Origin: Clostridiales bacterium
GTDB lineage: Bacteria > Bacillota > Clostridia > Lachnospirales > Lachnospiraceae
Direction of reading: 5' to 3'
DNA: 7,073 bases
NCBI GenBank assembly: GCA_012512995.1
Contig: JAAZDA010000450.1
Location: forward strand, 1 to 7,073
Below the pieces are notes generated by a model. It was not told the DNA's origin. It worked only from the letters and a program-made list of their open reading frames with translations, and ran no database searches. Made by a program: the position numbers and the translations under genes. Shown here piece by piece: positions 1-6,312 of the stretch (position 1 is the stretch's first letter; each line of letters begins with the position of its first letter).

Positions 1-966
1 CTATTGCCCTCCGCACTTCGAACATGCAGGCATCTTTCCCTTCACTTCTGATAATTTAGCTTCATAAACAGTGCGTTTTATTCCAGGGCAGGTGGATGAT
101 GAATGATACCTGTTTCCTTCCGATGTGATCAGAACAGTTCCCGTTGACGATGGGTGACAGCTTTCACACGGATAATACTTTGCTCCGCCTTTGTTCCTCA
201 GGCTGTCCAGTTCTGAAGCATTTACTGTCCTGATTGAAGGATTCAGGTATGTGCAACCGCGGTCACAGTGATAGACCGTTCCTGATGCCGTGTAATATAC
301 TGTCGGATCATCGTCATCTTCTTTATCATGATCCTCTGGCTCAGCGCCAATATCGTAACCCACCCATGCATGTGAATAGAACCGGTTCTGCATTGAAAAA
401 TCGTCGACCCCCGGGATCCTGATGAACGGCCGCACACGGTAATCCGCAATAAGATCGACATTATCGCCTCCGGCCAATATCTGTGACTGCGCATATGAAA
501 TGCTGTCCGCGCCGCCAGATAGACATGTTTTATCCAGATATCCCGCGCCCAGATGGTCTGTGACTTTTTCCTTTACATATGTCTCAGACAAAACAAACGA
601 TGCCGCAGCTTCGGCAATTCCAAAGTCCGCGCCCGTCTCGCCCTGGTATGTGTCATCACCTGCCTGTATATTAAGGATGTCCGCGAGACCATAGCGGTAA
701 TAGTAAGCATATTCAGATATCTGAGTCCCTGTTTCATGAAGCGCAGCCAGCATATTGCTCTGCAGCCTGATCATATCGAATATGAACAACACATTCATAA
801 TAAAGAAGAGAAAAACAGGGACTACCATGGCAGCTTCAACTGTCATGCTACCATCAGTCTCTGACTTTGGGGGAAACGGGAGCAACACCCTTTTGGTGTT
901 TTTGCCTGTCCGGAGAGCTTTACCTTTTGATGTGGTTTTCTTTATTGCTTTTTTCCAAAAGGGCAT
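1..966 (-). CDS. TadE-like pseudopilin with two C-terminal His/Cys (zinc-site-like) motifs
   Basis: This is a 321-residue membrane-anchored pseudopilin-like protein, probably a minor component of the Flp/Tad pilus. A basic N-terminal stretch (residues 1-38) is followed by a class III leader-like site, G39 then SMTVE with Glu44 at +5, and one hydrophobic helix at about 46-66; this is the TadE pattern. Residues 67-205 form an exterior domain that ends in a segment typical of the family (YRVRP near 176-180, then HAWVGYD). An acidic linker (209-221) leads to two tandem modules: H233, C238, C267, C270 and H288, C293, C315, C318. I chose the ATG at 966 because AGGAGG lies 8 nt upstream; the in-frame ATG at 993 has no good Shine-Dalgarno site. 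The TAG stop is the first three bases of the window. The gene lies 38 bp after the DUF5702 gene. The TadE assignment is good; the role of the C-terminal modules is unknown. Confidence 0.85.
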   Translation of the reverse strand: MPFWKKAIKKTTSKGKALRTGKNTKRVLLPFPPKSETDGSMTVEAAMVVPVFLFFIMNVLFIFDMIRLQSNMLAALHETGTQISEYAYYYRYGLADILNIQAGDDTYQGETGADFGIAEAAASFVLSETYVKEKVTDHLGAGYLDKTCLSGGADSISYAQSQILAGGDNVDLIADYRVRPFIRIPGVDDFSMQNRFYSHAWVGYDIGAEPEDHDKEDDDDPTVYYTASGTVYHCDRGCTYLNPSIRTVNASELDSLRNKGGAKYYPCESCHPSSTGTVLITSEGNRYHSSSTCPGIKRTVYEAKLSEVKGKMPACSKCGGQ

Positions 967-974
967 TGCTCCCG

Positions 975-980
975 CCTCCT
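975..980 (-). promoter_or_regulatory. Strong Shine-Dalgarno site that decides the TadE-like start
   Basis: The minus strand reads AGGAGG here, 8 nt before the ATG at 966. It lies inside the longer reading frame that opens at ATG 993, which has only an A-rich sequence upstream. This favours the shorter, 321-residue product. Confidence 0.75.
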
Positions 981-1004
981 GTCTGTTTCTCATGTATGTT
1001 TTCT

Positions 1005-2468
1005 TCAGTTGTAACTGATCTCTCTCTTCATCGGATAGCTATACCCGAATGAACTCGAAGTAACAGACGAGATTCCAAACGCATCCATGCACCAATCTAT
1101 TCTGAAGTTTTCATTACACTCCGTTTCTCTTATGTCCATTTCCATCACATCCATCAGACGGTAATTCTTCTGAGAGCCATTTTCCAGAAAGAGGAAGACT
1201 CTGAGATAGTCCTTATAGCTCAGACCGCTCCCATCTGTATCTCCTTTTGCAGTTACTGACGACGACAGGACATTCGTAAGTGACGTACTCCATGTCGACG
1301 AGTTCTTCATCAATGGCACCTTTCCTCCCGCAAAAAGTGTTTTGACATCCTGTATGGATTCAATGTAAGCCCATGCAAACAAGATAGCGGCTTTCACGGC
1401 CTCCGCCGCCTCAGGCACAAGGAGTACTGTGGTAATTGCCAGTGCCACTGCTTCAGCTTCCGCGCACTTGCCGGAATCCGAAAAGATATAAATACAGTTT
1501 GCTGCTTCTCTGACAAGAAGAAGCCTCAATGCCATAGAATTCAGATTCGCTTCATCTGATCGATCTCCGAATAATATGTATTCCACCTCATATGAAAGTT
1601 TTCCCTGCTTAACTTCTTCTTTGTAATTACTGCACTTTTCCAGGATAAACTCATCAAATACAACTGCATCAGCACGGTCATAATCATGTGTATTATCAGG
1701 TTCCAGACCTGTTCCTGTATGAAAATCCCTGTGAGACAGGCATTCACCTGTGTCTATTTCCGTGTCAGAAATACTTCTGCCTGTGCCGAGCACCTGATCC
1801 AGTGCGAGTGTCGTGCGCAACGCATCGACTTTTTCAGCCGGATTTGAATCGCCTCCCACATTGCTGTCACCACCAGCATCTTCTATTTCTGTTTTCTTTT
1901 TATCTGCTTTCTCATTCATCTCCTCCATACGATTGTCATTTTCAGCTTTTCTGTTCTGCCATTCACCTGACTCAAGTCCAAGACCGTTGAACTTATCAAC
2001 GTCAGAAAGCACCTGAGCTGTTATCTTTCCCAGCTGATCTGCCGACATGTAAGCATATACCTGCTGCCTTATCGCATCTGCATCATTATCTGCGGCACAT
2101 CTGGTACCTGTTATTTCCAGAGAATCTGTTTGGAGCCCTGTGAATGTCCGGGTGTATCCGAACGGAATATAACCGCCCTGACTGTAATTTTCACAGATGT
2201 ATTTCTCAAGATGTTCTTTTACCCTTTGATCAGACGGGGAATCTGTGCCATAAGATTCATCCACAAAGAACATGTCGTACTGCTTGTGCATTTCACGATG
2301 AAACTCTCCGAGTACTGAGTTCATGGCTGCATCCGAAACAAGTTCGATCTGCATCCTTATCGCATTCATCCTCGCACCTTCAATAAGGGTGAAAAAGAGA
2401 GACAGTATTACCGTGAGTGACATTGCCAGATAAACCGTCAGGTATCCGGCTGCTTCTTTCTCTTTCAT
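1005..2468 (-). CDS. DUF5702-type membrane-anchored protein of the Tad locus
   Basis: This 487-residue protein of unknown biochemical function resembles the DUF5702 family that accompanies Tad pilus genes in Clostridia. It starts with a short polar stretch and one hydrophobic helix (about 9-29), followed by the typical helix IEGARMNAIRMQIEL and the block around EQ/KQYDMFFVDESYG (62-74). Residues 172-197 are highly charged and probably coiled-coil or linker, followed by a short direct repeat GGDSN (199-203, 205-209). A second recognisable block is YEVEYILFGDRSDEANLN (293-310) with a helix LRLLLVREAANCIYIFSD after it, and an Ala-rich helical stretch at 336-370. The N-terminus after G8 is YLTVY, so the +5 Glu of prepilins is missing. 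The exterior part has eight cysteines. It starts 64 bp after the pilin gene with only a weak purine-rich site (GAGGGG, about 12 nt upstream). A surface or minor pilus role is inferred from position and topology. Confidence 0.8.
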   Translation of the reverse strand: MKEKEAAGYLTVYLAMSLTVILSLFFTLIEGARMNAIRMQIELVSDAAMNSVLGEFHREMHKQYDMFFVDESYGTDSPSDQRVKEHLEKYICENYSQGGYIPFGYTRTFTGLQTDSLEITGTRCAADNDADAIRQQVYAYMSADQLGKITAQVLSDVDKFNGLGLESGEWQNRKAENDNRMEEMNEKADKKKTEIEDAGGDSNVGGDSNPAEKVDALRTTLALDQVLGTGRSISDTEIDTGECLSHRDFHTGTGLEPDNTHDYDRADAVVFDEFILEKCSNYKEEVKQGKLSYEVEYILFGDRSDEANLNSMALRLLLVREAANCIYIFSDSGKCAEAEAVALAITTVLLVPEAAEAVKAAILFAWAYIESIQDVKTLFAGGKVPLMKNSSTWSTSLTNVLSSSVTAKGDTDGSGLSYKDYLRVFLFLENGSQKNYRLMDVMEMDIRETECNENFRIDWCMDAFGISSVTSSSFGYSYPMKREISYN

Positions 2469-2532
2469 TTATACGGTCCGCCCCTCTTTCCACCAAATCG
2501 GAATAAAAACTGTATCCTGGCTATACTGCCGC

Positions 2533-2721
2533 CTAAGACATCACCGTGTTGCTGTCGTTCGTTATGGTCTGGAACACATTCTTCACCAGTGCAGTGAGTT
2601 GTTCCTTGAATATAATGACCAGTCCGATAAGGACCACTATTATGAGTATAATTTCAACTGTTCCCATACCTCTTTCATCCGATAAAAAGCTCTTGTTTCC
2701 GCATTTCTTAAGATGATACAT
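2533..2721 (-). CDS. flp: Flp1-type type IVb pilin (major pilin candidate)
   Basis: This 62-residue prepilin is the likely main subunit of the fibre. The leader (1-18) is short and basic and ends DERG; the predicted cleavage is after G18, leaving MGTVE with Glu23 at +5 and a 44-residue mature pilin. Residues 22-38 are a continuous hydrophobic helix that would anchor the subunit in the membrane and pack the fibre core; K39-E40 and a short amphipathic tail follow. The reading frame is open upstream to 2844, but I place the start at ATG 2721 because AGGAG sits 7 nt before it and the upstream extension has no pilin character. The residue after the +5 Glu is Ile, not the Tyr seen in proteobacterial Flp pilins; this matches the Flp1-like family of Firmicutes. 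It follows tadC after the longest gap in the cluster (119 bp). Confidence 0.9.
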   Translation of the reverse strand: MYHLKKCGNKSFLSDERGMGTVEIILIIVVLIGLVIIFKEQLTALVKNVFQTITNDSNTVMS

Positions 2722-2728
2722 GTCATTT

Positions 2729-2733
2729 CTCCT
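2729..2733 (-). promoter_or_regulatory. Shine-Dalgarno site that decides the pilin start
   Basis: The minus strand reads AAAGGAGA with the AGGAG core 7 nt upstream of ATG 2721. It is one of the best ribosome sites in the window, in keeping with high expression of a pilin, and it argues against the 41-codon upstream extension. Confidence 0.75.
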
Positions 2734-2800
2734 TTCCCCCGTCACCGCGATATGGCAGCATTCATTGTCTGCCTGCTTGCCTTTCATTCGCAGGATCAGG

Positions 2801-2806
2801 ATTATA
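2801..2806 (-). promoter_or_regulatory. Possible -10 element upstream of the pilin gene
   Basis: The minus strand carries a perfect TATAAT about 80 bp before the pilin ATG, directly after the intercistronic hairpin. No convincing TTGACA-like -35 box lies 16-18 bp upstream; that position is GC-rich. It may be chance in an AT stretch, or a promoter that relies on an activator. Confidence 0.2.
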
Positions 2807-2809
2807 TAT

Positions 2810-2828
2810 CCGGAGCATTCAGCCCCGG
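2810..2828 (-). other. GC-rich intercistronic RNA hairpin between tadC and the pilin gene
   Basis: On the minus strand CCGGGGC, a 5-nt loop TGAAT, and GCTCCGG form a 7-bp stem with one G-U pair. It starts 12 nt after the tadC stop codon. No U-tract follows (the next bases are ATATATAATCC), so it is not a standard intrinsic terminator. An mRNA-processing or 3'-end-protecting element that sets a different level for the pilin transcript is a reasonable inference. Confidence 0.4.
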
Positions 2829-2840
2829 GTCTGTAATGAG

Positions 2841-4328
2841 TCACATGGCAAAACTGCTGTACGCCGGGATAATAATGATGACCATCGTGACAACCAGCAT
2901 AAGGATCATCGGAAACAGGAGCTTTGTTCCTGCCTCCTCACCCATTTGCCTTGCTATGTTCTTTCTCTGCGCGAATGCCGCCCCGGCCTCAGTCTGCAGC
3001 ATAGATAACAAGGTACTGTTACCTTTCCTCAGGTTCTGTGTAAGCAATGAACAGAATTTGGAATACTGAAGAGTGCCGCATCTCTGTCCAAAATGCATAT
3101 ATGCGTCCTGTTCCGAAATTCCGCTGTCGAGTTCATGTCGCATTAGAAGAACTTCCTCATATACATACCTTTCTTTCCCATCGTGCATCTTCTCCTTCTC
3201 ATAATCTCCGGCAATTTTGGAAAAAGAACTGCGTATGCTCATCCCTGCGCCCGCAAACAGCACCAGTCTGCTAATAAGCTGTGGGTAATCCAGTTGGAGC
3301 TGCCTGCTCCTTTGTTCTATCCTGCGATGCAGATCAGAATCACCTGCATAGAAACTTACAATTCCCATGATGAATACAAGAATGAATATCATCAGCGAAC
3401 TGTCATTTACTGAATCTCTCCAGGAGATCGGCAGATCTTCCGCCTCTGATGGGAGTGTCATTTTCTCGGATTCTGCAGTCCTGCTGTCTGCTTCTGACAG
3501 AGCCTCATCTATTGATCTGCGCATTTTTTCATCTGGAGAAAGGGCAGGCGGAATAACTGCTATTTCAAAACATTTTTCATATTGTCTCTTATCGAGAGTA
3601 AGCTTAGCTGTTATCACCACTCTGGCTTTCTCGCCTTCATGAAGTTCATCACTGTAAACAGTTCCGTTCGAATCTACCAGACCATATTTACTGCTTTCAT
3701 ATTTTATAGAGAAGGGCAGACCATCAAGTGATTTCGGCAGATTCAGATCATGACTGACGTTCATGAGATCCGGATTTGTGCCTTTAATCGTTTTCCCAAG
3801 TTCATCAAAAGCTTTTTCTGCAAGCGTGTCTGTTTCTTCCTTCGTATATTGTCTCGGTGTGATTGTGATCGGATATTCCCCATATGACCCCTTGCTTCCA
3901 TCTGTCGCTTCAAGAACAACATCTTCACTGTTCTCCCCATACTCCGGTCTCAAAAGAGCGCCGCCATCCTTTATTACAGAGCTCGTATGGGCTGACACAT
4001 ATACCAGCGTTGCAAGTACACTGGCAGCAAATGCAAATATCAGTGAATTCCTTATTTTGCCGATGTAATACTCGACAACAGTCCTCTCATATCCAGGCGA
4101 AGGGTTTAATTTCCTCAGATCTGCGCTTACAGACGTCCCTCCGGGCGGCAGTATGCTCATTTTCCTGCTGCGTCTGAAACCCATTATTTTCCTGTAGACG
4201 AAGACCGCGATCCTTTCGAAGGCAGCCTGAAACGCTGTGATCTTATCTGTGCTGAAGATCTCTTCTTTTCTCGTGACAACGAACAATATCACAAATATCG
4301 CTATGCATGAAACATATAAAATTATCAT
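2841..4328 (-). CDS. tadC: TadC-like inner-membrane platform protein with large extracytoplasmic insertion
   Basis: This 495-residue protein is the second type II secretion system F-type platform subunit of the Tad machine and should pair with TadB and be driven by CpaF. Visible order: membrane helix 1 (1-18), cytoplasmic basic segment (19-94), helix 2 (95-113), an exterior region of about 195 residues (114-309), helix 3 (310-328), cytoplasmic F-type domain (about 329-467, with LDYPQLISRLVLFAGAGMS at 346-364) and a C-terminal helix (468-490). Basic residues at 50-58, 91-93 and 335-342 fit the positive-inside rule for this topology. The C-terminus, with EEAGTKLLFPM before the last helix, is typical of TadC. 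The family is usually much shorter; the extra length is the exterior insertion, whose 191-260 part looks Ig-like. ATG 4328 has GGGAGGG a few bases upstream and lies 16 bp after the tadB stop. The platform role is confident; the function of the insertion is unknown. Confidence 0.87.
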   Translation of the reverse strand: MIILYVSCIAIFVILFVVTRKEEIFSTDKITAFQAAFERIAVFVYRKIMGFRRSRKMSILPPGGTSVSADLRKLNPSPGYERTVVEYYIGKIRNSLIFAFAASVLATLVYVSAHTSSVIKDGGALLRPEYGENSEDVVLEATDGSKGSYGEYPITITPRQYTKEETDTLAEKAFDELGKTIKGTNPDLMNVSHDLNLPKSLDGLPFSIKYESSKYGLVDSNGTVYSDELHEGEKARVVITAKLTLDKRQYEKCFEIAVIPPALSPDEKMRRSIDEALSEADSRTAESEKMTLPSEAEDLPISWRDSVNDSSLMIFILVFIMGIVSFYAGDSDLHRRIEQRSRQLQLDYPQLISRLVLFAGAGMSIRSSFSKIAGDYEKEKMHDGKERYVYEEVLLMRHELDSGISEQDAYMHFGQRCGTLQYSKFCSLLTQNLRKGNSTLLSMLQTEAGAAFAQRKNIARQMGEEAGTKLLFPMILMLVVTMVIIIIPAYSSFAM

Positions 4329-4344
4329 CTTGCCCTCCCATGCA

Positions 4345-5061
4345 TCAGATGTTTATTGACACTATTTTTTCTGAAAGAGCATATGCCGCCAGGTATATCG
4401 CAAGGCACACAGACATCACGACGATCCCGGTCACGTTATGATACAGAGGTGCAAAAAAATCCTCAGATGTCGCGCCTATGTATAAAACAATAGCGAACGG
4501 CACCACATCCATGATTTTCTGCTCCATTTTTTTGGCCGAAACAAGTACATTTATTTCGCTCTCCACATCCATCCGGTCCTGCAAAAGTGAGACTGTCCTC
4601 GACATGATCTCCACCATGTTTCCTCCGCTTTTTCTTGCTATCGAAAAAGTCGCTGCGAATTCCCTGATATCGGCAATATCACTTCTTTCTCCGAACTCTG
4701 TCATAAGGATTTCTATTGAAATCCCGGCATCCATACCCCTGACAACTATCAACAGTTCTCTGCATATTGCACTTGTACTGCCATACAGCATCTCCATTTC
4801 CCTGTATGTCTCACGAAATGAGTTTTCTGCTGAATAACCGGCGCGCTGCGCTGTTATAAGACTCCCAAGGGCTTCCTTGAATTGCTGCGTCAACTCTTCT
4901 TTTTTCTTTTCCTGTTTCATGATTCCCATACGCCTGCAGAATGGGATCATCAGTGGCGCAAGGATCAATACGGCAAACAGCGATCTGTAGAAAAACCACG
5001 AAAAGAACAGCACGAGCATAATACCGGCAGCGGTGATCAACGGATCCCGCACTGCGAACAT
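4345..5061 (-). CDS. tadB: TadB-like inner-membrane platform protein (T2SS F family)
   Basis: This 238-residue protein is the first F-type platform subunit of the Tad pilus machine, in the cytoplasmic membrane. Two hydrophobic segments near the N-terminus (about 10-24 and 27-42) are followed by a basic cytoplasmic stretch (43-56) and the F-type domain (about 57-185). Recognisable motifs are LGSLITAQRAGYSAENSF (65-82), VVRGMDAG (106-113), FGERSDIADIREFA (123-136) and ARKSGGNMVEIM (142-153). Two further membrane helices lie at about 186-199 and 211-229. It is somewhat shorter than proteobacterial TadB but looks complete. The start at ATG 5061 is supported by AAGGGAG 5 nt upstream. It begins 15 bp after the cpaF stop and is followed by tadC after 16 bp, consistent with joint expression. 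Confidence 0.9.
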   Translation of the reverse strand: MFAVRDPLITAAGIMLVLFFSWFFYRSLFAVLILAPLMIPFCRRMGIMKQEKKKEELTQQFKEALGSLITAQRAGYSAENSFRETYREMEMLYGSTSAICRELLIVVRGMDAGISIEILMTEFGERSDIADIREFAATFSIARKSGGNMVEIMSRTVSLLQDRMDVESEINVLVSAKKMEQKIMDVVPFAIVLYIGATSEDFFAPLYHNVTGIVVMSVCLAIYLAAYALSEKIVSINI

Positions 5062-5066
5062 CGCGA

Positions 5067-5073
5067 CTCCCTT
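5067..5073 (-). promoter_or_regulatory. Shine-Dalgarno site of tadB
   Basis: The minus strand reads AAGGGAG, placed just after the cpaF TAA stop and 5 nt before ATG 5061. It supports this start for the TadB-like protein. Confidence 0.7.
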
Positions 5074-5076
5074 GCT

Positions 5077-6312
5077 TTACCCGCCCATGATGCCTGCTGC
5101 TCTGAGTTTTCCACAGTCCGAAAGACTGTTTTTTTTCTTCCAGCAGCCGATGATCTTTCCGTTCTCATCCTCGCCCTCCTCTTCAAAACAAAAGAGATTT
5201 CTCAGTTCTATTCTTCCATCGCTTATGCCACATACTTCATCTATCTCCAGCAGTTTTCTGCTGCGATCCCGCAGTCTTCCCAGGTGCACTATTATGTCCA
5301 GTCCTGACGCTATCTGCGCTCTTATCGCCGCAAGCGGCAGTTCAACCGTTCCCATAAGCACCATGGTCTCAAGTCTTGAGAGCATGTCATGTGCCGAATT
5401 GGCATGCCCGGTACTCATTGAACCGTCATGTCCTGTATTCATAGCCTGAAGCATATCGATTGCCTCACCTCCTCTGACCTCGCCTACGATAATCCTGTCC
5501 GGCCTCATTCGCAGTGAAGACCTTATAAGATCCCTGATAGATACCTCTGCGCAGCCCTCATTATTTGCATTCCTTGCCTCAAGCCTCACAAGGTTCGGTA
5601 TGTGTTTTATCTGTAGCTCTGCATTATCTTCAATCGTGATGACCCTTTCCCCCTCAGGTATAAAATCTGAAAGGGCATTCAAAAAAGTGGTCTTACCTGA
5701 TCCGGTTCCTCCACTTATAAAAATGTTGTACCCGGCACACACTATCGTCTTGAGAAAACCGACTGTTTCTTCAGACAGCGCTCCAAGTTTAAGGAGTGTC
5801 GGCATCCGTATAGGCTCATCCGGAAAACGCCGTATAGTGACAGTTGGACCGTTCAGCGCTATCGGAGGGAGAACTACATTGACACGCGCACCGTTCGCAA
5901 GTCTTGCATCAACTATCGGTGAGCTGGCATTTACGACCCTGTCACACGATGAGACCACCTGTTGGATCACATCTTCAAGTTTCTCTTCTGATGCAAAATG
6001 TGCAGGATACAGACCTATCCGTCCATCACGCTCAACAAAGATCTGATCCCTGCCATTTATCATGATTTCCGTGATTGTCGGATCATCGATCAACTCCTGC
6101 AGAACATCAAGTTTTCTGATTGAGTAGAAAAGGTCCTGTCTCAAATGCTTCATATCTTCCAGCGAAACATTCAATTCCGGAGCATCCTTTATTACCTCAT
6201 CATCGATAAGATCAAGGATCTCTTCATCTTTTACTTCCCTGGAAAAATCAATTTTTCTGATGATCCTGCTGTGTAATTCACCGCGGATCTCCATATACTT
6301 TTCATCCATCAT
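5077..6312 (-). CDS. cpaF: CpaF/TadA-family secretion ATPase of the Tad pilus
   Basis: This 411-residue cytoplasmic hexameric ATPase hydrolyses ATP to power assembly of the Flp pilus through TadB/TadC. The N-terminal helical part (1-75) leads into the conserved N-domain (LIDDPTITEIMING, 74-87; then VDARLANGARVNVVLPP, 134-150). The catalytic core shows every expected motif: Walker A GGTGSGKTT (201-209), the acidic box ITIEDNAEL (225-233), Walker B RIIVGEVRGGEA (273-284) and the His box TGHDGSMSTGHA (293-304). The C-terminal tail (FEEEGEDENGKIIG, then KLRAAGI) is typical of clostridial members. The frame is open up to ATG 6420, but those 36 codons overlap the upstream gene and show no family similarity. 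The start is ATG 6312 (or the next ATG, 6309), which overlaps the upstream TGA as ATGA. The Shine-Dalgarno site is weak, so translational coupling to the upstream gene is likely. No key residue is missing. Confidence 0.95.
   Translation of the reverse strand: MMDEKYMEIRGELHSRIIRKIDFSREVKDEEILDLIDDEVIKDAPELNVSLEDMKHLRQDLFYSIRKLDVLQELIDDPTITEIMINGRDQIFVERDGRIGLYPAHFASEEKLEDVIQQVVSSCDRVVNASSPIVDARLANGARVNVVLPPIALNGPTVTIRRFPDEPIRMPTLLKLGALSEETVGFLKTIVCAGYNIFISGGTGSGKTTFLNALSDFIPEGERVITIEDNAELQIKHIPNLVRLEARNANNEGCAEVSIRDLIRSSLRMRPDRIIVGEVRGGEAIDMLQAMNTGHDGSMSTGHANSAHDMLSRLETMVLMGTVELPLAAIRAQIASGLDIIVHLGRLRDRSRKLLEIDEVCGISDGRIELRNLFCFEEEGEDENGKIIGCWKKKNSLSDCGKLRAAGIMGG
6309..6312 (-). promoter_or_regulatory. 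ATGA stop-start overlap coupling cpaE-like gene and cpaF
   Basis: The minus strand reads ATGATG: the TGA stop of the CpaE-like gene (6311-6309) shares bases with the cpaF ATG (6312-6310). The site before it, CCGGGCGG, is a poor ribosome site, so cpaF probably depends on ribosomes arriving from the upstream gene. Confidence 0.6.

Noticed and set aside
407..423. A cluster of SalI, SmaI and BamHI-like recognition sites (GTCGAC, CCCGGG, GGATCC), suggestive of a cloning-vector polylinker.
   Set aside because: The TadE-like frame reads straight through as RIPGVDDF inside a segment that looks native for the family, with the expected following HAWVGYD, and no vector sequence lies on either side. Most likely coincidence.
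1541..1747. A second minus-strand open frame of 68 codons.
   Set aside because: It is an out-of-frame shadow wholly inside the DUF5702 gene, which has recognisable family blocks on both sides.
1839..1874. Short direct repeat GGDSN x2 in the DUF5702 protein, considered as a tandem-repeat or phase-variable tract.
   Set aside because: The two DNA copies have diverged and there are only two; it is best seen as a flexible linker after the charged helix, not a slippage site.
2505..2527. Possible intrinsic terminator after the pilin gene: on the minus strand CAGTAT, loop, ATACAG, then TTTTT.
   Set aside because: The stem is only about six pairs, AT-rich and with a mismatch, and the next gene of the cluster starts right after. 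Too weak to call; at most a minor attenuator.
4882..5307. Plus-strand open frame of 141 codons.
   Set aside because: It lies antisense to the cpaF end and the tadB start, has no ribosome site or family resemblance, and its composition is that of a mirrored coding frame. The same holds for other plus-strand frames such as 5600-6046, 4478-4837 and 2713-3069.
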